A stretch of 64,000 nucleotides of DNA from Lysobacterales bacterium. GTDB lineage: Bacteria > Pseudomonadota > Gammaproteobacteria > Xanthomonadales > Xanthomonadaceae. Below the pieces are notes generated by a model. It was not told where the DNA came from and did no database searches. It saw only the letters and a list, made by a program, of their open reading frames with translations. Every line of letters begins with the position of its first letter. Within the stretch, counting starts at the first letter, position 1. Positions 10,917 through 23,238 of this stretch are shown here, piece by piece. The stretch spans positions 148,159-212,158 of the forward strand of contig JAFLDZ010000005.1 in assembly GCA_017302135.1 (NCBI GenBank). The letters run 5' to 3'. The position numbers and the translations under genes are program-made.

Positions 10917-11876
10917 ATGAGTGCTCGTTTTCGCGGCATGGCCGCATGGATGGCGGCAGCGACGCTGTTGGTCGCTGCATGGGCGCAAGCGCAGAACCCC
11001 ACCGCGCAGGCGTCGTCAGCGCCGACGACGGATCGCGAAAAGGTCAGTTACATGATCGGCGCCGATGTCGGCCGCTCGATTTCGGCGGTCGGTCCGGATC
11101 TCGATCTCGCCGCATTCGAGCGTGCGGTCAAGAACGCCTTCGCAGGCGGCAAACCGCTGCTGTCGGATGAAGAATCGCGCAGCGTCGGCAGCGCCCTGAT
11201 GCAGCGGATCGGCGAACGCACCGGCAAACCTTCACCCGGCGTTGCGCCCGGCACCAAGCCGCCGGCAGTGGCGAAGGACAAGGTCGGTTTCATGGTCGGC
11301 ACCGATGTGGGCCGCTCGCTCGCGCCGATCAAGGACGAGATCGATCTGCCTGTGTTCCTGCAGGCGATGCGCACGCTGATGGCGTCCGGCAAGTCGCTGA
11401 TGACCGATGCGGAAATGGATCAGGTGCGCGAAGCATTCTCCAAGCGCATGCAGGCCCGCGAGGAAGCGCGTCTGGCCGATGCGTCGCGCAAGAATCTGGA
11501 AGATGGCAACGCTTTCCTAGCGAAGAACAAAGCGGTCAAGGGCGTGATCGCCACGGCATCCGGGCTGCAGTACATGGTGTTGCGTCAGGGTACCGGCGCG
11601 CGCCCGCGTCCGAGCGATCAGGTGCGGGTGAACTATCAGGGCACGCTGCTCGACGGCACGGTGTTCGACAGTTCCTACGAACGCGGCCAACCGGCCGAGT
11701 TCGCGCTCAACCAGGTGATCGCCGGTTGGACCGAGGGCGTTGCGCTGATGCCGGTCGGCGCCAAGTACCGTTTCTGGATCCCGGCGCCGATCGCCTACGG
11801 CGAACGCGGCAGCCCGCCCAGCATCGGCCCCAACGCCACGCTCGTGTTCGACGTCGAACTGCTCGATGTGCTCTGA
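10917..11876 (+). CDS. Exported FKBP-type peptidyl-prolyl isomerase with duplicated N-terminal domain
   Basis: 319 residues from ATG 10917, chosen for GGAG 6 bases upstream. The signal peptide ends near AWAQA. Two consecutive FKBP_N-type dimerisation segments follow: one around residues 42-90 ([14 protein letters not shown]) and one around 119-170 ([14 protein letters not shown]), each about 75 residues. Mip/FkpA proteins normally have one. The C-terminal FKBP domain (~210-319) contains [18 protein letters not shown] and the AYGERG loop. It is a periplasmic folding factor by family. A single-copy paralogue lies 116 bases downstream. Confidence 0.9.
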   Translation: MSARFRGMAAWMAAATLLVAAWAQAQNPTAQASSAPTTDREKVSYMIGADVGRSISAVGPDLDLAAFERAVKNAFAGGKPLLSDEESRSVGSALMQRIGERTGKPSPGVAPGTKPPAVAKDKVGFMVGTDVGRSLAPIKDEIDLPVFLQAMRTLMASGKSLMTDAEMDQVREAFSKRMQAREEARLADASRKNLEDGNAFLAKNKAVKGVIATASGLQYMVLRQGTGARPRPSDQVRVNYQGTLLDGTVFDSSYERGQPAEFALNQVIAGWTEGVALMPVGAKYRFWIPAPIAYGERGSPPSIGPNATLVFDVELLDVL

Positions 11877-11878
11877 TC

Positions 11879-11915
11879 CACACGCCCTGTTCACACGCCT
11901 TACCACACGCCTTAT
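11879..11915. repeat. Short tandem repeat after an FKBP gene
   Basis: Three 12-13 base units beginning CACACGCC follow directly after the stop codon; the last two (11892-11903 and 11904-11915) differ only in the final base. They occupy much of the 116-base gap between the two FKBP genes. Confidence 0.6.
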
Positions 11916-11992
11916 CCAAGCACTCACCCACACGATCCCCCGCTTTTTTTCGTGCCGCACCGGCGGCGCGTACCCACCAGGAGCCCTGTTAG

Positions 11993-12796
11993 ATGAAACT
12001 CTCGCGTAACCTGACCCTCGCCGTGGCCACGGCCTCGTGCGCCCTGGCGCTGGCCGCCTGCAAACCGATCGACAAGGATGCCGCCGCTGGCGACGCGAAG
12101 ACCGACGAAGCCGGGAAGAAGACCGATGGCGCCGACAAGATCGAAGGCCTGCCCACCGAGAAGCACCAGGTCAGCTACATGATCGGCATGGATATCGGCA
12201 AGTCGCTCAAGCCGATGAAAGACGAGGTCGATATGGCCACCCTGCAGCGCGCGATCAACGACGTCTTCGGCGACAAGAAGCCGCTCTTGAACGACGAGCA
12301 GGCGGCGAAAGTCATGCAGACCTTCGCCCAGAAGATGCAGGCCAAGCAGCAGGAAGAAATGGCCAAGAAGCAGGCCGAGATGGAAGCGCAGGGCAAGAAG
12401 AACATCGCTGCCGAAGCGACCTTCCTGGCCGAGAACGGCAAGAAGCCGGGCGTGACCACCACGGCGTCGGGCCTGCAGTACCAGGTCATGACGGCTGGCA
12501 AGGGCGACGCGAAGCCGAAGGCTTCCGATTCGGTCAAGGTCCACTACACCGGCACCCTGCTGGACGGCACCAAATTCGACAGCTCCTACGATCGCAAGGA
12601 GCCGGCGCAGTTCGTGCTCAATTCGGTGGTGCCGGGTTGGACCGAAGCGCTGCAGCTGATGCCGGTGGGCAGCAAGTACAAGCTGTGGATTCCGGCCAAG
12701 CTCGGCTACGGCGCCGAAGGCACGCCTGGCGGCCCGATCCCGCCGAACAGCACCCTGGTGTTCGAAGTCGAGCTGCTCGAAATCGTCAAGCCCTGA
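11993..12796 (+). CDS. FKBP-type peptidyl-prolyl isomerase lipoprotein (Mip/FkpA-like)
   Basis: 267 residues. A lipoprotein signal ends ALAAC, so the mature protein begins at Cys20. A Lys/Asp-rich linker leads to one FKBP_N dimerisation domain ([16 protein letters not shown]), a long charged helix ([18 protein letters not shown]) and a C-terminal FKBP domain ([18 protein letters not shown] ... [15 protein letters not shown]). This is the classical Mip/FkpA layout for a periplasm-facing dimeric foldase. It is a paralogue of the preceding gene, which suggests local duplication followed by domain gain in the other copy. Confidence 0.93.
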   Translation: MKLSRNLTLAVATASCALALAACKPIDKDAAAGDAKTDEAGKKTDGADKIEGLPTEKHQVSYMIGMDIGKSLKPMKDEVDMATLQRAINDVFGDKKPLLNDEQAAKVMQTFAQKMQAKQQEEMAKKQAEMEAQGKKNIAAEATFLAENGKKPGVTTTASGLQYQVMTAGKGDAKPKASDSVKVHYTGTLLDGTKFDSSYDRKEPAQFVLNSVVPGWTEALQLMPVGSKYKLWIPAKLGYGAEGTPGGPIPPNSTLVFEVELLEIVKP

Positions 12797-12798
12797 TC

Positions 12799-12854
12799 GA
12801 CGAGCAGCTGTCGACAAGCAGCCGTAGACAAGCAGCCGTAGACAAACAGTAATC
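12799..12854. repeat. Four 14-bp tandem units after the FKBP lipoprotein gene
   Basis: The units are GACGAGCAGCTGTC, GACAAGCAGCCGTA, GACAAGCAGCCGTA and GACAAACAGTAATC. The middle two are identical. The array starts 3 bases after the stop codon and carries several TAG/TAA triplets. Confidence 0.75.
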
Positions 12855-12874
12855 GACTTGTCTGCATGACCATA

Positions 12875-12905
12875 CGATGCGCCGCCCGGGTTGGGCGGCG
12901 CATCG
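12875..12905. terminator. Perfect 13-bp hairpin before ugd
   Basis: CGATGCGCCGCCC pairs perfectly with GGGCGGCGCATCG across a 5-base loop. It ends 25 bases before the ugd ATG. It could terminate FKBP transcription or act in the ugd leader; it has no T tract. Confidence 0.5.
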
Positions 12906-12930
12906 ACGAAATGATTACAGCGAGGCCCGC

Positions 12931-14277
12931 ATGCGCGTCACCATCTTCGGCACCGGCTATGTCGGCCTGGTCACCGGAACCTGTCTCGCCGAAGTCGGGC
13001 ACGAAGTGGTTTGCGTCGATATCGACGCCGCCAAGATCGATGGCCTGTGTCACGGCATCATTCCGATCTACGAACCCGGCCTGGAACCGATGGTCAAGGC
13101 GAACCATGCCGAGGGCCGCCTCAAATTCACCACCGACGCCGCCACGGCGATCGCGCACGGCGACGTGATCTTCATCGCGGTCGGTACGCCGCCCGACGAG
13201 GACGGCAGCGCCGATCTGCAGTACGTGCTCGCGGTGGCGAAGACGATCGGTACGCATCTGCAGCGCCCGGCCGTGGTCGTGGACAAATCCACCGTGCCGG
13301 TGGGTACCGCAGACAAGGTCAGCGCCACGATCGCGACCGCGATGGCCGCCCGCGGCGCGGACGTGTCCTACGATGTGGTGTCCAATCCCGAATTCCTCAA
13401 AGAGGGCGCAGCGGTCGAAGACTGCATGCGCCCGGACCGCATCGTGATCGGCGCCGACAGCGCGGTCGCGATCGAGAAACTGAAGCGGCTCTACGCGCCG
13501 TTCAACCGCAATCACGAACGCATCGTGGTGATGGACGTGCGCTCGGCCGAACTGACCAAGTACGCCGCGAACGCGATGCTGGCGACCAAGATCAGTTTCA
13601 TGAACGAGATCGCCAATATCGCCGAGAAAGTCGGCGCCGACATCGAGATGGTGCGGCAGGGGATCGGTTCCGATCCCCGCATCGGCTGGCATTTCATCTA
13701 CCCGGGCGCCGGCTATGGCGGCTCGTGTTTCCCGAAGGATGTGCAGGCGCTGGCGCGCACTGCGCAGCAGAGCGGCTATCGCGCCGAATTGCTGGACGCG
13801 GTGGAGTCGGTCAACCAACGGCAGAAGGCGCATCTGTTCGAATTGATCGTCCGCCACTATGGCGGCGAGGCCGCGATCCGCGGCAAGACTTTTGCGGTGT
13901 GGGGTTTGGCGTTCAAGCCGAACACCGACGATATGCGCGAAGCCTCCAGCCGTCGCTTGCTGCAGTTGCTGTGGGATGCGGGCGCCAAGGTGCGCGCGTT
14001 CGATCCCGAAGCGACGCACGAAGCGCAGCGCATCTTCGGCGAGCGCGATGATCTGGCCCTGTGCGAACACGCGCCCGATGCGGTGCAGGGTGCCGATGCG
14101 CTGGTGGTGGTGACCGAGTGGAAGCAGTTCCGCAGCCCGGATTTCGCCAAACTGCAGCGCACGCTCAAGGACGCGGTGGTGTTCGACGGACGCAATCTGT
14201 ACGACCCGGCCGAGATCGAAGCCAGCGGCCTGGCTTATTACGGGATCGGGCGCGGTCGCTCGATCCGGACCCACTGA
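12931..14277 (+). CDS. ugd: UDP-glucose 6-dehydrogenase
   Basis: 448 residues. It oxidises UDP-glucose to UDP-glucuronate with two NAD, feeding surface-polysaccharide and LPS precursors. The NAD-binding loop GTGYVG (7-12), the catalytic cysteine C266 in [10 protein letters not shown], the catalytic Lys region and the C-terminal [15 protein letters not shown] block are all seen. The start is the ATG at 12931, where the Rossmann strand begins. slyX starts 1 base after its stop, so the two are probably one transcript. Confidence 0.95.
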   Translation: MRVTIFGTGYVGLVTGTCLAEVGHEVVCVDIDAAKIDGLCHGIIPIYEPGLEPMVKANHAEGRLKFTTDAATAIAHGDVIFIAVGTPPDEDGSADLQYVLAVAKTIGTHLQRPAVVVDKSTVPVGTADKVSATIATAMAARGADVSYDVVSNPEFLKEGAAVEDCMRPDRIVIGADSAVAIEKLKRLYAPFNRNHERIVVMDVRSAELTKYAANAMLATKISFMNEIANIAEKVGADIEMVRQGIGSDPRIGWHFIYPGAGYGGSCFPKDVQALARTAQQSGYRAELLDAVESVNQRQKAHLFELIVRHYGGEAAIRGKTFAVWGLAFKPNTDDMREASSRRLLQLLWDAGAKVRAFDPEATHEAQRIFGERDDLALCEHAPDAVQGADALVVVTEWKQFRSPDFAKLQRTLKDAVVFDGRNLYDPAEIEASGLAYYGIGRGRSIRTH

Positions 14278-14278
14278 A

Positions 14279-14509
14279 ATGAGCGCCGCACAGGACACGG
14301 ATGCGCTGCAGGGACGCGTCGTCGAACTGGAAACGCGTCTGGCGTTCCAGGAACACGCGATGGCCGAGCTCAGCGACGCGCTCGCCGAACTGCGCACGGA
14401 AGCGGCGCGCAGCGCCGATCTGCTGCGCCGCGTACTCGAAGAAGTCAAACTCCATCGTGGCGATCTGATGGCCGATCCGGCCGAAGAACCGCCCCCGCCG
14501 CACTACTGA
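14279..14509 (+). CDS. slyX: SlyX family protein
   Basis: 76 residues. It is a short coiled-coil protein (heptads in LETRLAFQEHAMAELSDALAELR) with the family's proline-rich ending PPPPHY. The function of SlyX is not established. It starts 1 base after the ugd stop. Confidence 0.85.
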   Translation: MSAAQDTDALQGRVVELETRLAFQEHAMAELSDALAELRTEAARSADLLRRVLEEVKLHRGDLMADPAEEPPPPHY

Positions 14510-14533
14510 TCCGACGACTTCGAGCACGCCGAC

Positions 14534-14561
14534 ATGAGCACGCTGTGATGAGCACGCTGTT
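14534..14561. repeat. 14-bp tandem duplication leading into a start codon
   Basis: ATGAGCACGCTGTG (14534-14547) is followed by ATGAGCACGCTGTT (14548-14561), then by the real start ATGAGTGAT at 14562, which resembles a third partial unit. The upstream ATGs are followed quickly by stops in their frames. No Shine-Dalgarno sequence is seen. Confidence 0.7.
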
Positions 14562-15305
14562 ATGAGTGATTCCCTTCGCGACCAATTGCTGGGTTTGGGT
14601 TTCAAACCTGCGCCGAAACCCGAGAAGCCGGCGCGTCCGGCGCAGGATCATCCGCGTCGCGATTCGGCTGCGGGTGCGAATCCGCGCACGCATCAGGCTG
14701 CGAAGCCCGGCGCGAAACCCGGTTCCAGGCCTGCGGACAATCAGACGCGCCGCGACCGCCCGCGTCACGGGCCGGGCGCGCAGCCGCAGACGACACGCCC
14801 GCAGACAGCAGGTCCGCAAACAGCGCGTCCCCAGAATGCAGGCGGACAGTCGCAAGGCCGCAAGCCGCCGCGTACCCAGGAAGAGATGGATCTGGCCAAG
14901 GCCTATGCCATCCGCGCCCAGCGCGAGAAGGAAGAGCGGATCGAAGCGGAGCGCGTGAAACAGGAAGAAGCGCGACTGCGCCGCGAAGCCAAGGCGAAAC
15001 TGGCCGAATTCCTCAAGGACAAGGGCCTGAACGACCCGGCGGCGGACATCGCCCGCCATTTCGAATACGGCACCAGGATCAAGCGCATCTACGTCAACGC
15101 CGATCAGTTGAAAGCGCTCAACGCCGGTGAACTCGGGGTGGTCCAACTCGACGGCCGCTATCTGCTGGTCACGGCGGACGTGCTGGTACAGGCCGAGGCC
15201 CTGTTCGCCCAGGCGGTGGCCTTGAAAGTCGATCCGAACGCACCGGCCGGCGATGATCCCTACGCCGATCCGCAGTATCAGGTGCCCGACGATCTGGTCT
15301 GGTGA
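14562..15305 (+). CDS. DUF2058 (YaiL-like) protein with long low-complexity linker
   Basis: 247 residues, longer than E. coli YaiL (~180). It opens MSDSLRDQLLGLGF as the family does. Residues ~15-105 are a basic Pro/Gln/Arg/Thr-rich linker with short repeats (PQTTRPQTAGPQTARPQN), then a charged helix (EKEERIEAERVKQEEARLRR) and the conserved C-terminal domain (~150-247, HFEYGTRIKRIYVNADQL). The linker suggests nucleic-acid binding or disorder, but function is unknown. The unusual 14-bp duplication lies directly before its ATG. Confidence 0.8.
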   Translation: MSDSLRDQLLGLGFKPAPKPEKPARPAQDHPRRDSAAGANPRTHQAAKPGAKPGSRPADNQTRRDRPRHGPGAQPQTTRPQTAGPQTARPQNAGGQSQGRKPPRTQEEMDLAKAYAIRAQREKEERIEAERVKQEEARLRREAKAKLAEFLKDKGLNDPAADIARHFEYGTRIKRIYVNADQLKALNAGELGVVQLDGRYLLVTADVLVQAEALFAQAVALKVDPNAPAGDDPYADPQYQVPDDLVW

Positions 15306-15436
15306 TGCAGGTAGGGCGTAGGAGGGGATGACCAGCCATTCGGCTGTCGAAAACCATCCCCGAGCTCTGCTCCCATCCGTAAACCGCTTCGCCCATTGCA
15401 ACCGGTATTCATGCGTCGACCCGGCGCGACCGGCTT

Positions 15437-16174
15437 TCAAAGCGCTCGATCAAACAACTCATCCACCGGCGTCGCCAGCAGCGCCTCGGCGCTGTGCGCG
15501 AATTCGCGCAGACGAGAAACCCCCAGATCCCGCACCAGCCGGTGCGCGCGGTGGGGTAGCGGCGAATCGGCGATATCGTGCGGGGCCAGATTCTTGCCGG
15601 ACACGCCGGGCAGCAGATGGATCCCGGCAGCGGCATAGCAGTGCTGGACCATGGCCGAGCAGTACAGCGCACCTTCCTTGGCCAGCAGATTGTCGCGTTT
15701 GCGCAGGCGGCGGCTGTGCATCGCGAACATCGTGCCGATGAGTTCGCTCAGCGAATAGCTGGTCAGACCCGAGAGCAGATCCAGTCCGGCGGTCACGATC
15801 TGCCGGGTCTGCGCATCGTCGAGCCCGAAATCGAGCACCGCGATGTTCGGGAAGGCTTCGGCGTCGAAATAGCGCTCGATCCGGTTCTCCTGCACCCCGA
15901 GCCGCATCTGTTTGTAGCGCAGGTCCAGATCGGATTCGATCACCCACCATTGGCCGTCGCTGCGGCGTTCGCTGAAGAGGAAGGCATGCGACCAGAAGCT
16001 GCGGTGGCCGTCGCGGGTCAGCGGCGCCTGCGCCTTGCGGATCAGGTCGCTGATCACGTCGCCGCCAGAGACCAGACCGATCCGCCCGGGCGCGGCGTGG
16101 CGGAGCAGGAAACCGGCGTTGCCGCTGGCGCTGCCGCTGTCGTCGGCACCGTCGTCGTCCCTGTCGTCGCTCAT
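15437..16174 (-). CDS. Permuted papain-like (YiiX/NlpC-P60-type) hydrolase
   Basis: 245 residues, cytoplasmic with no signal. The N-terminal His in [10 protein letters not shown] and the later Cys in [15 protein letters not shown] are in the order His-then-Cys, as in circularly permuted NlpC/P60 (YiiX-like) enzymes. Between them a strand-rich segment and [13 protein letters not shown] are typical. Such enzymes cleave amide or acyl bonds; the substrate is unknown. The ATG at 16174 overlaps the stop of the alpha/beta hydrolase upstream (ATGA), so the two are translationally coupled. An Asp/Ser-rich acidic N-terminus is unusual. Confidence 0.7.
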   Translation of the reverse strand: MSDDRDDDGADDSGSASGNAGFLLRHAAPGRIGLVSGGDVISDLIRKAQAPLTRDGHRSFWSHAFLFSERRSDGQWWVIESDLDLRYKQMRLGVQENRIERYFDAEAFPNIAVLDFGLDDAQTRQIVTAGLDLLSGLTSYSLSELIGTMFAMHSRRLRKRDNLLAKEGALYCSAMVQHCYAAAGIHLLPGVSGKNLAPHDIADSPLPHRAHRLVRDLGVSRLREFAHSAEALLATPVDELFDRAL

Positions 16175-16995
16175 CGCGTTGCTCCAGTCATCATCGTCTT
16201 GTCCATCGTAGCGATTGCAGCGCGGATCAGTCGCGCGGTTTCGTACGGGGCCTCCATCGGAAACAGATGACTGCCTTCGGTCCAGGCAAAGCGCGTACCG
16301 ACCAGCGCCCGGGTCGCGCCGGGTCCGATGTGGCGCAGCTCGCGCGACTGGCGTCCGCCGATGAACGCGGCCGGCACGTCGAGCAGCGATGCTGCGGCGG
16401 CGACGCGCGCGGTCGGCAGCGAGCGGTAGATGCGATATTCCACGCCGCGATCGAACAGCAGCGTGCGCTGGCCGCGACCGTCGGGCACGGTGCAGTGGTC
16501 GGCATAGTCGCGCAGCACGCGCGGGTCCCAGCGCGCGAACGCGGCCTTGGACGCGTAATGCGCGTGCGCCGCGTCGGCGTCGGGCCAGTGCTGGCGACGC
16601 TGCAGGGTCTGCTGCAGCGGCATCACCAGCCGGTCGAGCCCCATCATCCGTCCCAGTCGCAGCGCTCCTGCGGTGACGCCGGAGATCAGCGGCGAATCCA
16701 GCAGCACGATGCCGGCCACGCGGGTCTGCAGACGCTGTGCGGCGAGTACGCTGAGGTAGCCGCCCAGCGAATGCCCGACCAGCCACGTCCGGCCATCGTG
16801 ACGGGGCTGCGCGTGCACGAATTCGACCAGTTCGTCGACCAGATACGGCCAGCCGGTGGTGACCGGGCGGCTGGGATCGTGGCCGAAGCGCAGCATGCCA
16901 ATGCCGTCGAACTCCGGGCGCAGCGCCTCCAGCAGCCGGCGATACACCGGCAGCGGGAAACCGTTGGCGTGGGAGAAGACGAGTCTGTCGGTCAA
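16171..16995 (-). CDS. Alpha/beta hydrolase
   Basis: 274 residues. It has an alpha/beta-hydrolase core with oxyanion region FSHANGFP, nucleophile elbow GHSLGG (Ser near residue 75), a lid-like helical insert after the DSPLISGVT segment, and the catalytic His in EGSHLFPME. The HANGFP/GHSLGG pattern belongs to the broad esterase/acyl-hydrolase group; substrate not predictable. It starts 39 bases after the metH2 stop on the same strand and overlaps the papain-like hydrolase gene by ATGA. Confidence 0.85.
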   Translation of the reverse strand: MTDRLVFSHANGFPLPVYRRLLEALRPEFDGIGMLRFGHDPSRPVTTGWPYLVDELVEFVHAQPRHDGRTWLVGHSLGGYLSVLAAQRLQTRVAGIVLLDSPLISGVTAGALRLGRMMGLDRLVMPLQQTLQRRQHWPDADAAHAHYASKAAFARWDPRVLRDYADHCTVPDGRGQRTLLFDRGVEYRIYRSLPTARVAAAASLLDVPAAFIGGRQSRELRHIGPGATRALVGTRFAWTEGSHLFPMEAPYETARLIRAAIATMDKTMMTGATR

Positions 16996-17034
16996 GGCGG
17001 CAATCCGGCGGCGGACTGCGCATCCGCCGCCCGT

Positions 17035-19850
<2,816 letters not shown>

Positions 19851-19854
<4 letters not shown>

Positions 19855-20951
19855 GCGGCTTCGGCTTCGTTGGTCGAGGGCAGCGGCCGTGGCGGCAGAC
19901 CCGCCACCGCATCGCCGATCGCGCGGATGTGCGCGGGGGTCGTTCCGCAGCAGCCGCCGACGACGTTGAGCAGTCCGGACGCCGCGAATTCGTGCAGGAC
20001 TGCGGCCATGTCTTCAGGGCTTTCGTCGTAGCCGCCGAACGCGTTGGGCAGGCCGGCGTTGGGATGCGCGCTGACCCGGGCATCGGCGATCTGGGCGAGG
20101 ATATCGACGTGCGCGCGCAGGTCTTTCGCGCCGAGCGCGCAGTTCAGGCCGATCGACAGTGGCCGCGCATGGCGCAGCGAATACCAGAACGCTTCGGCGG
20201 TCTGGCCGGAAAGTGTGCGGCCGGAGGCATCGGTGATCGTGCCGGAAATCATGATCGGCAGACGCGCGCCGCGCGCGTCGAAGGCTTCTTCGATCGCGAA
20301 CAGCGCGGCCTTGGCGTTGAGGGTATCGAAGATGGTTTCGACCATGATCGCATCGGCGCCGCCGTCGATCAGGCCGTCGGTGGCTTCGCGATAGGCCACG
20401 CGCAGTTCGTCGAATGAAATCGCGCGGAACCCCGGGCGGTTCACGTCCGGACTGATCGATGCGGTGCGGCTGGTCGGTCCCAGTACGCCGATCACGAAGC
20501 GCGGTTTGTCCGGGGTGACAGCTTCGGCGGCATCGCAGGCCTCTCGCGCAAGCCGTGCACCGGTTTCGTTCAACTCGCGCGCGAGATGTTCCAGGCCGTA
20601 GTCGGCCAGCGAGATCGTGGTCGAATTGAAGGTGTTGGTTTCGATCAGATCGGCGCCGGCGTCGAGGTACCCGCGATGGATGCCGCGGATGATGTCGGGC
20701 CGGGTCAGGCTCAGCAGATCGTTGTTGCCTTTCTGGTCGTGCGCGCAGCCGCAGCCGGCGCCATGGGCGTGATCGGAGACGGCCTGGGCATCGAAACCTG
20801 CGGCGAAACGGCTGCCGCGATAGTCGTCTTCGCCGAGTTCGTGCTGCTGGATCATGGTGCCCATCGCGCCGTCGAGCACGAGGATCCGGGCGGCCAGGGC
20901 GGCTTCGAGTCTGGCGACGCGCTCGGGTGAGAGCCAGGGCAGTGCGCTCAT
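19851..20951 (-). CDS. metH: Homocysteine S-methyltransferase domain of split methionine synthase
   Basis: 366 residues, equal to the N-terminal domain of E. coli MetH. It binds homocysteine through zinc; the Cys ligands are visible in LNCALG and [13 protein letters not shown]. The N-terminus [10 protein letters not shown] and [17 protein letters not shown] are typical. A short His/Cys-rich insertion, [12 protein letters not shown] (61-72), precedes KGNNDLL where other MetH proteins have a simple CD/CH-LKG join. It overlaps the upstream regulator gene (ATGA) and the downstream MetH part (ATGA), so three genes form one operon. The split is at a domain border and both parts start properly, so it is not a frameshift. 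Confidence 0.93.
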
Positions 20952-21880
20952 GGTTTGCGTCCGATGATGGAGATCACTTCGAAATGCGGCGGGCGCTTTT
21001 CGCGGGTGACGGTTTCCGACGTGGCGATCTCAAGCCCCGCCTTCTGCACGAAAGCGCGCAATGCCTTGTCGGCGAAGCCCAGATTGACGTGGCCGTATGC
21101 CTCGACCGCCGCGCGATGGGGGTGTTCGGCAAGACTGCACAGCAGCAGCCGCCCGCCCGGGCGCAGCACGCGCGCGGCTTCGGCAACGGCGGCCGCAGGT
21201 TTTTCCGAATAGGTCAGCGCATGCATCAACACGACCAGATCGAAATGGTCGTCGGCGAACGGCAGCGCGTGCATGTCGCCTTCGCGGACCTGGACATTGG
21301 CGAAGCGGCGCAGGCGTTCGCTGGCGGCGTTGACCACGCGCGCGCTGGCGTCGATGCAGATGTACTCGCGGGCGTGCGGTGCCAGCAGTTCGGCCAGCAC
21401 GCCATCGCCGGAGGCGATATCCAGCACATGGCCGGGGGCCAACAGCGGCAACGCCGAGCGCGCCAGCGCTTCCCAGGTGCGGCCGGGCGAGTAATGGCGC
21501 TCCATGTCGCCAGCCACGCTGTCGGCCCAGTTGGCGTCGGCGGCGCGGGCGGCGAGCACGCCGGGAATGCGCTCCGCGTCCTGGCGCAGCAGCGGATCAT
21601 CGCTGCCTTCGCGCAGCGCCCGCCACAGCGCGCGCTGCGCGGAATCCAGCGCGGCCTCGTCGAAACGGTAGTAGGCGGAAACGCCCGCGCGACGGTCGCG
21701 GACCAGACCGGCTTCCTTCAGGCGCGCGAGGTGGGTGGAGACGCGCGGCTGCGCCAGCCGGGTGATCGATGACAGCTCGGCCACCGTCAGCTCTTCTTGT
21801 TCCAGCAGCGCGAGCAGGCGCACGCGGGTGGCATCGGCCAGCACTTTGAGGCGTGCCGACCAGGCTTCGAGATCCATCAT
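20948..21880 (-). CDS. ArsR-type regulator fused to SAM methyltransferase
   Basis: 310 residues. Residues ~1-85 are an ArsR winged helix ([33 protein letters not shown]). Residues ~135-310 are a class I methyltransferase with motif [15 protein letters not shown] and the ICIDAS acidic end of strand 2. It leads the metH operon, overlapping metH1 by ATGA, and a 24-bp palindrome abuts its start codon. The likely role is sensing SAM, or the SAM/SAH ratio, through the methyltransferase domain to control methionine synthesis; this is inference. ATG 21880 is followed by a second ATG at 21877; AGGAAG lies at 5 and 8 bases respectively. Confidence 0.85.
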   Translation of the reverse strand: MMDLEAWSARLKVLADATRVRLLALLEQEELTVAELSSITRLAQPRVSTHLARLKEAGLVRDRRAGVSAYYRFDEAALDSAQRALWRALREGSDDPLLRQDAERIPGVLAARAADANWADSVAGDMERHYSPGRTWEALARSALPLLAPGHVLDIASGDGVLAELLAPHAREYICIDASARVVNAASERLRRFANVQVREGDMHALPFADDHFDLVVLMHALTYSEKPAAAVAEAARVLRPGGRLLLCSLAEHPHRAAVEAYGHVNLGFADKALRAFVQKAGLEIATSETVTREKRPPHFEVISIIGRKP

Positions 21881-21904
21881 ATCTTCCTATCGCGATATAA
21901 AGAT
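21881..21904. promoter_or_regulatory. Palindromic operator abutting the metH-operon start
   Basis: ATCTT / AAGAT arms flank a perfect TATCGCGATA core; 20 of 24 positions are symmetric. It covers the AGGAAG ribosome-binding site of the ArsR-methyltransferase gene, so binding would block the start of its own operon. It also lies about 125 bases from the divergent acyl-CoA dehydrogenase gene. Confidence 0.65.
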
Positions 21905-22028
21905 AATTGTGTGCGCTGGGGCTGGGATGGTCAAGCGCGCTGCGGTTGGGAGGCGCGCGCGGCGACACGCGCGGCTACAATTGTGGTTTCGATTTCATAC
22001 CCATTCAAAACCTTGTCGAGGTGCGTCC

Positions 22029-23189
<1,161 letters not shown>

Positions 23190-23238
23190 CCGCGTCGCCG
23201 CGATCCCGCTTGCCACTCCATACGGACACAATCCGCAC

